Of a stretch of 31,561 nt of DNA, positions 24,558 through 31,561 are shown one piece after another. Within the stretch, counting starts at the first letter, position 1. Each line of letters starts with the position of its first letter. The stretch is from JBBKWX01 sp037969175 (GTDB lineage Bacteria > Bacteroidota > Bacteroidia > AKYH767-A > JBBKVM01). The translations under genes were made by a program, and so were the position numbers. The notes beneath the pieces were generated by a model that had not been told where the DNA came from, searched no databases, and saw only the letters and a list, made by a program, of their open reading frames with translations. The stretch spans positions 1-31,561 of the forward strand of contig JBBKWX010000025.1 in NCBI GenBank assembly GCA_037969175.1. The letters are read 5' to 3'.

Positions 24558-25591
24558 TGGGAAAAAACAGCAACATAATATTTGATTATAACAAAGCTTC
24601 AAATCCATTTAGCGGACTAGGAAGATTTTGTATAGATCTTGGGAATTCATTACAACAATTATTGCCCAGTGAACTATTTCATTTTTACACGGATGAAAGC
24701 TCAATTTCAGATAATGTCATCCGAAAATCAGAGCTGGTTAAACAAGAATCCATACCTGGAACTATCTTTCATGCAACACATCAGGAGAGTAAATTATTAC
24801 CCAAATCAGCTTCAACAAAATTTATAATCACGGTCCATGATTTGAATTTTTTATTCAAGTATCGTGATCCGTTTCGTATCGCCTGGCGTTTGTACAAACT
24901 TAACCGAAAAGTTAAAAGAGCAGATGCGATCGTATTCATTTCCGAGTTCACAAAAAGTTCTTTTTTAGAAAATTGCAATGTAAGCAGTCATCAGATCCTG
25001 AAAGTGATTCCAAATGGAAATTCATTGGATGTGAATTCAAAATCCACGGAGCCGGATCATAAACCTTCCGGGAAATTTATTTTTAGTATGGGTATTATTT
25101 CAGCTAAAAAGAATTTCCACACCTTACTTCCATTGCTCTCAGATAATGAAGAGCTTTCACTTGTGATTGCAGGAGAAAATACCGGAAGTTATGCTTTGGA
25201 TATCATGGAGATGGCCATTGGACTAGAGGTTAGCGATAGGATCTATTTTCCGGGTAAGATCTCTGAATCCGAAAAGCTGTGGTTTTATACACATTGCGAA
25301 GCCTTTGTTTTTCCCAGTCTGGCAGAAGGCTTTGGATTGCCTGTTATAGAAGCGATGAGTTGCGGCAAACCTGTTTTCTTGCTCCGTAGTTCGAGTTTGC
25401 CTGAAGTGGGTGGAGATGTGGCTTATTATTGGGAAGACAGCGATCCTGAAAACATGAAACAAATTTTCAGAAGCGGAATGATCCAATATAATTCTTCTTC
25501 AGAATCAGAACAAAAGATCAAAGAGCATGCAGCCCGATTTACCTGGCAGAAGGCAGCAAGTGCATACGCAGAACTTTATGATTCGCTTTGA
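24557..25591 (+). CDS. Family 4 (GT-B) glycosyltransferase, 344 aa
   Basis: Retaining GT-B glycosyltransferase. The C-terminal half has the donor-binding EX7E motif: E257 and E265 in SLAEGFGLPVIEAMSCG; SMGIISAKKNF and the DRIYFPGKIS strand are also typical. The N-terminal half has GLGRFCIDLGN and VHDLNFLF, as in mannosyltransferase-like members. The frame can be extended upstream to a TTG at 24467, but that start would overlap the GT2 gene by 91 bp. The ATG at 24557 overlaps the GT2 stop by one base and gives a standard N-terminus. The 3' end overlaps the convergent ligase-like gene by 16 bp. Confidence 0.9.
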   Translation: MGKNSNIIFDYNKASNPFSGLGRFCIDLGNSLQQLLPSELFHFYTDESSISDNVIRKSELVKQESIPGTIFHATHQESKLLPKSASTKFIITVHDLNFLFKYRDPFRIAWRLYKLNRKVKRADAIVFISEFTKSSFLENCNVSSHQILKVIPNGNSLDVNSKSTEPDHKPSGKFIFSMGIISAKKNFHTLLPLLSDNEELSLVIAGENTGSYALDIMEMAIGLEVSDRIYFPGKISESEKLWFYTHCEAFVFPSLAEGFGLPVIEAMSCGKPVFLLRSSSLPEVGGDVAYYWEDSDPENMKQIFRSGMIQYNSSSESEQKIKEHAARFTWQKAASAYAELYDSL

Positions 25592-27207
25592 ACCATAATT
25601 ACAGGATCATCCTGTTTTACCAATAAGAATAAGCAATAGAAAAAAGCAAAGAAAGTTGCTCCGGCTTGAGTTTCTAAGGTGTCTTCCGTTAACATCGAAA
25701 AACAAGCAGTTATCAAAAAACTCAAAAATAATAGATCATTAAATTTTCCGGCTACTATTCCCGGATAAATAAGAGCAAAAAAGAAATACATTAATCCCGG
25801 AATTCCCAAAGCCACACCTATCGCTAAATATTGATTATGTGCGCGTAATCTCCAGCGTTCAGATAACTTGCTTTTTTGAAAGATATATTCTTCTCTAAAT
25901 GCTGCCGGTGGATCTCCGGTCCCGACTCCTGTCAATTTATTTTTTGCAATAATTGCAGATGCCGTTTTCCAATATTCAAGACGCTGAGTTGTGGAATGTC
26001 CACTGGGATTACCTGACATTTTATATCGATGATACTCCCAAACGATTTGATCTATTCTTGCAAAAATATTTCCTTTTTTTACGTGGTTCACATTCGCAAT
26101 ACCTTTTTCTACATTATGAATATCCTGATCCGTTAATGCATTAATTCCTTCTTCATCTTTTTTCAAACCTTTAGAACTGAGGTATCGGATAAGTGTAACT
26201 TTAAGCTCTTGATTCCGCTTATCTTTTGAATTTAGGTCAAGCTGACTGCGCATTGGCCAAGCTTGTTCAATCTCATCCCAACAAATGAATGCCCATACTT
26301 TGTGCCCGTTTTCAAATTGATTATCATCCAAAGCAAAATAATATGTATTCCCTTTTTTGGTTGTGCTTTTGAGATCCAAATCCGAAATGGGTGCATAAAA
26401 ACTAACATGCTCATACACTTTTTGAACATACTTGGCTGAATACCCCATGAAGCTCACAACTATAACCAGAAACAGGATAGAGGGCCATTTACGTTGTGTA
26501 GTAAAAACACGGATCGCCGCAACAATAATAGATACGATCAACAGTATTCCCAAACCGGTTACAGATTCAAGGATCACCAGAAATCCGATCAGCCAGAAGA
26601 TCGGGATCACTAACAACAATCTTTTTTTCATGTCACCTTGCAGACCTGCATCCCGCATCATCCATCCCAAATAAAAGATAGCAATGCATACAAGTAATGA
26701 CAATCGTATATGAGAAATCAAGATTGAAATATCTCTTATGTTATTTACTTCTCTCGGAATCACACCCGCCAATACCAACACACTGATCATCGAAGAAATA
26801 AGAACTGCAGAAATAAAATACCAGGACAGTTTCCTGAATTGACCAAGATTCAGTTTTGGAAAACCACTCATCACCACCGGCAATATGATCAAAGGAAGTT
26901 TTATCCGCAGATCATTCAATCCAAATTTAAGATCTTCCGAATAAAGCAATCCAACAATATGAATCAGGAAAATTCCTGCAACTACCACTGCAGGTTTGTT
27001 ATTGATAAATGCTTTTAATTTTGACTTTATCTCTCCGTCTATGAACCAGGCTCCCAACAAAACGAATTGGGAAACGCTCATCAAAAACATAGACAAAGGC
27101 AATCCAATAGCTAAAAGACATAAGCCCAGAAAATAAATTTTCCGGGCTAATGCGTTTCTTTTTTGGGATAGTACTTTTCCCAATTCATGGGGTATTCGTT
27201 CCGCCAT
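25576..27207 (-). CDS. O-antigen ligase / polymerase family membrane protein (Wzy_C), 543 aa
   Basis: A polytopic inner-membrane protein of the WaaL/Wzy type, which joins or polymerises lipid-linked glycans on the periplasmic face. About ten hydrophobic segments are visible, the first at residues 24-56. The Wzy_C signature is RLEYWKTASAII (R409) followed by GVGTGD, and the downstream HNQYL (H457) precedes the last helices. Between residues about 265 and 405 there is a long soluble region that includes RYLSSKGLKKD and NALTDQDIHNVEKGIANV, presumably periplasmic. This is the last gene of the minus-strand operon, 14 bp after the S41 protease gene. It faces the two glycosyltransferases and overlaps the second by 16 bp. 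Whether it is a ligase or a polymerase cannot be told from sequence. Confidence 0.88.
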   Translation of the reverse strand: MAERIPHELGKVLSQKRNALARKIYFLGLCLLAIGLPLSMFLMSVSQFVLLGAWFIDGEIKSKLKAFINNKPAVVVAGIFLIHIVGLLYSEDLKFGLNDLRIKLPLIILPVVMSGFPKLNLGQFRKLSWYFISAVLISSMISVLVLAGVIPREVNNIRDISILISHIRLSLLVCIAIFYLGWMMRDAGLQGDMKKRLLLVIPIFWLIGFLVILESVTGLGILLIVSIIVAAIRVFTTQRKWPSILFLVIVVSFMGYSAKYVQKVYEHVSFYAPISDLDLKSTTKKGNTYYFALDDNQFENGHKVWAFICWDEIEQAWPMRSQLDLNSKDKRNQELKVTLIRYLSSKGLKKDEEGINALTDQDIHNVEKGIANVNHVKKGNIFARIDQIVWEYHRYKMSGNPSGHSTTQRLEYWKTASAIIAKNKLTGVGTGDPPAAFREEYIFQKSKLSERWRLRAHNQYLAIGVALGIPGLMYFFFALIYPGIVAGKFNDLLFLSFLITACFSMLTEDTLETQAGATFFAFFYCLFLLVKQDDPVIMVQSES

Positions 27208-27221
27208 ATAAGGGATATACC

Positions 27222-28913
27222 TTAATTCTTAACTGCTCCCGATTTTATATTTCCTTTAAGTGTTGATGCATACTTTTCTGAATCATTCACTATAGAAATT
27301 GCTTGTTTTATTTCAGGATCATTAAGGAAACTTGCTTGAGTACGACCATTCTGGTAATAATATCTTGAAGCGATCTCTTCTGACAATAAGCTACTGATCT
27401 CAGCTTTATTTCGCTGAATATCTTTTTGCTTATCATGCATCATTTTAGACTTTAAAATATTGTATTCCGTTTCAATGTCAGAGAAATATTTTTCATCCTC
27501 AGAATGCTTTTTTAATTCTCCGAGACTCTTTTCACTCTTGGTTGTATAATCGTATTCTTTGTCCTTTATGTAAGTAACAAAGTCTTCAAAATCCTTATCC
27601 GTGATACGGTATGAAATAGCCGGGCCAATAGAAGGATTATTTATTCTGAATGTTGTTGCAAAATCGAAAAGTAAACCTTTATTGATAAGGCTTTGTGTGA
27701 TCGGACTAACCTTGGTAGCATCTATCAGGAAGTCAGGAACAACTCCTCCTCCATCAAATACCACTCTTCCATTTCTGGTTTTGAATGGCTTGATCAGAGA
27801 ATCAGGAATGCTACCCACCGAACCATCATCATTTCTGTGACTGTAATCCAAAGCCTGAATACATCTGCCACTTGGGATATAATATTTCGCTGTCGTAAGT
27901 TTCAATTGTGCATTGTAAGATAATGGACGTGTAACCTGTACCAATCCTTTGCCGAAAGTACGCTGACCTATAATTACAGATCGATCGAGATCTTGCAATG
28001 CACCCGATACGATTTCAGAAGCAGATGCTGACATGCTATTAACAAGCACTGCAATTGGCATAGACGTATCAACAGGATCTTTGATGGCTTTATAGGTCTT
28101 GTCCCATTCTTTCACTTTACCTTTTGTAATTACTACATCTTCTCCCTGATTAACGAAAATATTAGTGATGTTGACAGCTTCATTTAACAAGCCACCCGGA
28201 TTACCTCTCAGATCGAGCACGAGTGATTTCATTCCTGCATTCTTCTTCAATTCCACGAACGCATCTTTCACTTCTTTACCCGCATTTTCAGTAAATCCGC
28301 TCAATCGGATATATCCTGTATTATCATTCAGCATTCCGTAATAGGAAACTGAATTTATTTTTATCTCTTCTCTGGTGATCTGTTTTTCAATCAACTCCGG
28401 AACACCCTCCCTTTTGATCATTAACTTAACCGTGGTATTAGGTTGACCTTTTAAGATCTTGCTTACTTCATCCGTTCTTTTGCCCGAAATTTTTCTGCCA
28501 TCAATCTCCATGATCTCATCGCCGGCCCTCAGATCACTCTTCTGAGCAGGGAATCCTTCATACGGATCTGCTATGAGAATCCGATCTCCTTTTTGACTGA
28601 TCAATGCGCCTATACCACCATACTGACCGGTGGTCATAAACCTGTAATCTTCAATATCGCTTTCAGGAATATAGTTGGTATACGGATCAAGCGTAGCCAA
28701 CATCGCATCAATGCCTGTTGTCATCATTTTTCCCGGATCCGTATCATCTACATAATAAATACTCAGTTCTCTAAAGACAGATGTGAAAATGTCAAGGTTC
28801 TTTGATACCTCGAAATAATTATCTACAAAACTGAATGTAAATAACGAAGTTGTACCTAATACGACTGACAAAACAACTGCACGCAGATAACCAGATTTTG
28901 GTAATAGTTTCAT
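27222..28913 (-). CDS. C-terminal-processing S41 family serine protease with PDZ domain, 563 aa
   Basis: Periplasmic Ser-Lys protease of the CtpA/Prc type. The N-terminal signal anchor lies at about residues 10-30. LDPYTNYIPESDIEDY precedes a PDZ domain at about 95-165 (GGIGALIS, LRAGDEIMEIDG). The S41 core carries LVLDLRGNPGG, then the catalytic Ser in SASASEI (middle Ser, S297) and the general-base K322 in GQRTFGKG, spaced 25 residues apart as in Prc. LTTAKYYIPSGRCIQ follows. A charged helical C-terminal region (about 430-563) is probably the substrate-capture or dimerisation part. It lies 17 bp after yidD and 14 bp before the ligase-like gene, so it is in the same transcript. Confidence 0.94.
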   Translation of the reverse strand: MKLLPKSGYLRAVVLSVVLGTTSLFTFSFVDNYFEVSKNLDIFTSVFRELSIYYVDDTDPGKMMTTGIDAMLATLDPYTNYIPESDIEDYRFMTTGQYGGIGALISQKGDRILIADPYEGFPAQKSDLRAGDEIMEIDGRKISGKRTDEVSKILKGQPNTTVKLMIKREGVPELIEKQITREEIKINSVSYYGMLNDNTGYIRLSGFTENAGKEVKDAFVELKKNAGMKSLVLDLRGNPGGLLNEAVNITNIFVNQGEDVVITKGKVKEWDKTYKAIKDPVDTSMPIAVLVNSMSASASEIVSGALQDLDRSVIIGQRTFGKGLVQVTRPLSYNAQLKLTTAKYYIPSGRCIQALDYSHRNDDGSVGSIPDSLIKPFKTRNGRVVFDGGGVVPDFLIDATKVSPITQSLINKGLLFDFATTFRINNPSIGPAISYRITDKDFEDFVTYIKDKEYDYTTKSEKSLGELKKHSEDEKYFSDIETEYNILKSKMMHDKQKDIQRNKAEISSLLSEEIASRYYYQNGRTQASFLNDPEIKQAISIVNDSEKYASTLKGNIKSGAVKN

Positions 28914-28930
28914 TTATTTCTAATTTAAAT

Positions 28931-29152
28931 TCAAGGGACCGGATCATACCCATGACCACCCCATGGATGACATTTCAAAAATCTTTTTATCGCAAGCCAT
29001 CCTCCTTTTCGCGGGCCATGTTTCCGGACAGCTTCAAGTCCATACGCAGAGCAACTTGGCGTATATCTGCATGAGGGTCTGAACAACGGAGAAATAGCAC
29101 CTTGATATAACTTGATAAGGCCTATTAAAATTGCGCTAAACAGTTTTGACAT
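28931..29152 (-). CDS. yidD: Membrane protein insertion efficiency factor YidD, 73 aa
   Basis: Small amphipathic, inner-membrane-associated protein that assists YidC-dependent insertion. The whole family signature is present: LIKLYQGAISPLF, then CRYTPSCSAYGLEA with three Cys, HGPRKGGWLAIKR, and the terminal CHPWGGHGYDPVP. Its first 17 bp overlap the end of rnpA, as often seen for this gene pair. yidC is not next door. Confidence 0.96.
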   Translation of the reverse strand: MSKLFSAILIGLIKLYQGAISPLFRPSCRYTPSCSAYGLEAVRKHGPRKGGWLAIKRFLKCHPWGGHGYDPVP

Positions 29153-29522
29153 TTAATTCTTGTAAACGTCGTAAAGTTAGGATTATTTTAGATTCGGTTT
29201 CTGTAGCAGGTGTTGTAGTAGTACCCATAAAAACAAAACCGATCACTAGTCCTTTTTTTCGGTCTGTCAACATGTTTTTCAGCTCAGTTCTGTTTTGTCT
29301 GTAAACCTCTCTCATCTTGCGTTTGATCTTATTTCTATCAACTGCTTTTCTAACCTTTTTTTTGGGAACACTGAACAAAACTTTTAATCCGGACATGGAC
29401 TCTCCTTCCTCTTCCACCCATAACAAGCGTATGGGGAATTCAGCAAGATGCTTTCCTTTAGCAAACAGACGTGCTATAAGGAGTTTTTCTTTTAATCTCT
29501 CTTCTCGGGGAAAAGCAGGCAT
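29136..29522 (-). CDS. rnpA: Ribonuclease P protein component, 128 aa
   Basis: Protein subunit of RNase P, which matures the 5' ends of tRNAs together with the RNA subunit. The family core is visible: the basic helix with the RNR-type motif (AVDRNKIKRKMREVYR), preceded by KVLFSVPKKKVRKAV. The N-terminus (MPAFPREERLKEKLLIARLF) matches the usual start. rpmH, the common upstream neighbour in other phyla, is absent; hemD takes that place. The gene overlaps yidD by 17 bp. Confidence 0.95.
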   Translation of the reverse strand: MPAFPREERLKEKLLIARLFAKGKHLAEFPIRLLWVEEEGESMSGLKVLFSVPKKKVRKAVDRNKIKRKMREVYRQNRTELKNMLTDRKKGLVIGFVFMGTTTTPATETESKIILTLRRLQELNVKTV

Positions 29523-29546
29523 ATTTTTATCCTGAGGATAACAGGT

Positions 29547-29568
29547 AGGTAAATTTACTTATTTACCT
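29547..29568. promoter_or_regulatory. 8-bp stem with 6-nt loop at the hemD stop codon
   Basis: AGGTAAAT (29547-29554) pairs with ATTTACCT (29561-29568) around a 6-nt loop that holds most of the hemD stop codon (29555-29557). It sits in the short hemD-rnpA gap. There is no T run, so it is not an intrinsic terminator; it may be a processing or coupling structure, or chance. Confidence 0.3.
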
Positions 29569-30304
29569 TCTTAACATAATGCTCTAATGCCATTGTCATT
29601 GAAGGGGCATTGGGGACAGGTGCCTGGATATCTAATCGCAAACCTGCATCAAGCACAGCTTGTGCTGTAGATTGACCAAAGGCTGCTATTCGTGTAGTCT
29701 CTTGTTTAAAATCCGGAAAGTTTTTGAACAAAGATGTAATTCCTGAAGGACTAAAAAACACGAGTGCATCGTACTTTACTTCAGCAAGATCACTTAGGTC
29801 ACTGCAAACCGTTCTGTAAAGAATCGCTTTTGTGAAATTTATCTTATTCTCTTCCAGCACATCCGCAATTTCTTGCTTATGAATATCGGTACAAGGCAAA
29901 AGGAATTTTTCTTTTTTATGCTTCTTGATCACATCCATCAGATCCAGAATAGTTTGCTTACCATAAAAGATCTTACGCTTGCGATAAACTACGTATTTCT
30001 GTAGATAGAATGCAGTAGACTCAGAGATGCAAAAATACTTTAAGGTGTCAGGCACACCAATTCTCATCTCTCCACAAACCCGAAATAAATGATCAACGGC
30101 ATTCCTGGAGGTAAGAATCACTGCTGTATAATCTGGAATGTGAATCCTGTCTTTGCGAAACTCATTAGCGGTGATCGGCTCCACATGAATAAAACTCCTG
30201 AAATCGATCTTCAAGTTATATTTAATTGCCAGATCAAAGTACGGCGACTTCTCGGTTTCGGGTTTTGGTTGCGTAACCAGAATGCTTTTTACCTTATTTG
30301 TCAT
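29555..30304 (-). CDS. hemD: Uroporphyrinogen-III synthase, 249 aa
   Basis: Cyclises hydroxymethylbilane with inversion of ring D to uroporphyrinogen III, on the heme/siroheme/cobalamin path. HemD is poorly conserved, but the two-lobe pattern is visible: KSILVTQPKP at the start, AVILTSRNAVDHLF in lobe one, DALVFFSPSGITSLF followed by RIAAFGQSTAQAVLDAGL in lobe two. Length is typical. The position between DUF4271 and rnpA supports the call. It starts 40 bp after the DUF4271 stop and ends 32 bp before rnpA. Confidence 0.9.
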   Translation of the reverse strand: MTNKVKSILVTQPKPETEKSPYFDLAIKYNLKIDFRSFIHVEPITANEFRKDRIHIPDYTAVILTSRNAVDHLFRVCGEMRIGVPDTLKYFCISESTAFYLQKYVVYRKRKIFYGKQTILDLMDVIKKHKKEKFLLPCTDIHKQEIADVLEENKINFTKAILYRTVCSDLSDLAEVKYDALVFFSPSGITSLFKNFPDFKQETTRIAAFGQSTAQAVLDAGLRLDIQAPVPNAPSMTMALEHYVKKVNK

Positions 30305-30344
30305 CTAAATATATAGCTGGAGGATATTTAATTACTTTTTTCGC

Positions 30345-31235
30345 TTAAATTTTCCCCATCAAGAATTTGAATACAAGTAGCAGCGGGAGAATTTCGAGCG
30401 TGCAAAGATACAAAAACAAATAATACGGTGAAAAGGAACTTGAACTCAATCCAATGATCAATCCCCGAATCAAACGATAGATGAAAGCACTCAATGCCAA
30501 TGCTCCCCCGGCATAGATCAGAAAAACAGAATATATTCCCGGGAGAAAGGCAAGCCCTATCACGATCGGCAGCAGGAATATCCCTAACACGTTATTAATC
30601 AGAAAAATGTTAAAAATATATGTAGCTATAGATCGATCCTGATTGAATATATATCCGGTCAATTTTAACAAAATGAATTTTACAGAATAAATCAATGAAA
30701 TGAGTAGTGCGTAGAGTATGAATCGAGTGAAACCTTCTCCAACATAATCCGGTGTGAGATCATATACATTGCTGATTTGATATAACAACACAGCTGCTAC
30801 CAAATTAAAAATGATGGTCAACAGTACAGAAGCTCTTTGTACCAGAATATTTTCATCTCTGACGATCTGATTGGTGATACTGTTGCTAAAAAAAGCATCG
30901 AAGATCTGACCCAGATTCTTATTAAATACGAACCTCAACCAGGTCAAAATGGTAATGACAAGCAGGATCACACCCAGCAACCAATCCGGGGTAAGTTTGT
31001 TAATACTTAGCGGGTTTGCATTCTGAGTCTCTAAAGAATGTGGTCTGAATAAGCTGAAATAGGTAAAGGTGTCTTCATCTGATGACGAAGTCCCGGTTGC
31101 AAGAATATCCCGAAACTGAAAACTGGTATCTATCCCCATTGAATCGGTCGGAAAGCGCACAAAACTGCTATCGAAAGCCGATTGCGGATTATCAAGCTCG
31201 GAATGACCACTGATATTGATATTTTGGGGAGGCAC
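30345..31235 (-). CDS. DUF4271 integral membrane protein, 296 aa
   Basis: An uncharacterised Bacteroidota membrane protein. Residues about 1-80 are polar, and about seven hydrophobic segments follow from DWLLGVILLVITILTW onward, including a LRFVFNKNLGQIFDAFFS stretch typical of DUF4271. The function is unknown; its regular location upstream of hemD does not prove a heme role. The start is uncertain. The open frame begins at a GTG (31233-31235), with an in-frame stop at 31266-31268 and no ATG between them. The first ATG is at 31137-31139 and would give 264 aa without losing a membrane segment. It is the first gene of the six-gene minus-strand operon. Confidence 0.85.
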   Translation of the reverse strand: MPPQNINISGHSELDNPQSAFDSSFVRFPTDSMGIDTSFQFRDILATGTSSSDEDTFTYFSLFRPHSLETQNANPLSINKLTPDWLLGVILLVITILTWLRFVFNKNLGQIFDAFFSNSITNQIVRDENILVQRASVLLTIIFNLVAAVLLYQISNVYDLTPDYVGEGFTRFILYALLISLIYSVKFILLKLTGYIFNQDRSIATYIFNIFLINNVLGIFLLPIVIGLAFLPGIYSVFLIYAGGALALSAFIYRLIRGLIIGLSSSSFSPYYLFLYLCTLEILPLLLVFKFLMGKI

Positions 31236-31561
31236 TCTTAAAAGTTTGCGGGCAAAGTTAATCGTTTATCTCTTTCTTAACCCATAGCAGAAAGAGTGAT
31301 TTGAGGAATATTCAAAACAGATAATTACTATAGTCAGGAAACAGGTTTCTAATAATGTTGAAAAGCATCATACGTTTTTATCTACAAGGGGAATCTGTGC
31401 TAATTTTACCACAGAGGTCTCAAAGCCCCGAAGTCTCGTATACGCGTCAAGCCAACAGTAGAGAATATTTCCCGCAGATCTCGCCGAAGCTATATATTCC
31501 ATTCTGAGAGATCTGCGAATGCAAAGTGAATCTCTTACAATAACGTTTCATAACCGCAGAA
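31236..31561. other. Right-edge non-coding stretch, with dyad resembling dispersed repeats
   Basis: No gene recognised in the last 326 bases apart from the upstream region of the DUF4271 operon. A 10-bp inverted repeat pairs CGCAGATCTC (31473-31482) with GAGATCTGCG (31508-31517). The neighbouring TTTCCCGCAGATCTCGC and ACCACAGAGGTCTC strings are the kind of text I associate with dispersed intergenic repeats of Bacteroidota genomes; this copy looks degraded. Confidence 0.45.
31253..31260 (-). promoter_or_regulatory. Candidate -7 element of the DUF4271-hemD-rnpA operon
   Basis: The complement reads TAACTTTG, a perfect TAnnTTTG match. It lies 17 bp before the GTG start at 31235, or about 113 bp before the alternative ATG at 31139. 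No TTG is seen at the right distance upstream. Confidence 0.4.

Noticed and set aside
1..31561. tRNA, rRNA, insertion-sequence, phage or defence genes
   Set aside because: I looked for these on both strands and in all intergenic gaps and found no supporting sequence.

Overview
The window looks like chromosomal DNA of a member of the phylum Bacteroidota; I cannot place it in an order. The reasons are: a giant secreted protein with a C-terminal type IX secretion (T9SS) type A sorting domain; a MurF-alanine racemase fusion; a DUF2723 membrane protein of the Bacteroidota protein O-mannosyltransferase type; a DUF4271 gene beside hemD; AT-rich DNA; no clear Shine-Dalgarno sequences; and several intergenic matches to the Bacteroidota -7 promoter element TAnnTTTG. 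No rRNA, tRNA, CRISPR array, phage gene or transposase was recognised.

Layout. Positions 1-238 hold no recognisable gene. Positions 239-9946 (minus) are one 3216-residue cell-surface protein followed by a clean intrinsic terminator. After a 513-bp divergent spacer come a DUF2723 glycosyltransferase and a small polysaccharide deacetylase (plus), then convergent rsmI and a low-complexity hypothetical protein (minus). Next is a tdk / murF-alr pair (plus, 4-bp overlap), an outer-membrane beta-barrel protein (minus), a TPR protein (plus), a response-regulator/triple-PAS histidine kinase and a MeaB-type GTPase (both minus), and two glycosyltransferases (plus). The right end is a tight minus-strand operon read as DUF4271, hemD, rnpA, yidD, S41 protease, O-antigen-ligase-like protein. 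The last 326 bases are non-coding, with a dyad resembling dispersed Bacteroidota intergenic repeats.

Most of the content is housekeeping and envelope work: peptidoglycan precursors (murF-alr), sugar chains and their ligation (the two glycosyltransferases, the ligase-like protein, DUF2723, deacetylase), envelope proteolysis and membrane insertion (S41, yidD), heme (hemD), RNA processing and modification (rnpA, rsmI) and thymidine salvage (tdk). The accessory part is the giant T9SS cargo.

I did not find a clearly new multi-gene system. The most unusual signal is that the giant Ser/Thr-rich T9SS protein has about 78 Asp residues and, by my reading, none is followed by Ser or Thr. It therefore lacks every copy of the D-(S/T) O-glycosylation sequon known from Bacteroidota, although a candidate protein O-mannosyltransferase is encoded next door. 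Other points worth a look are dyads in two divergent promoter regions, a conserved-looking soluble loop in the ligase-like protein, and four gene ends packed so tightly that no intrinsic terminator fits.
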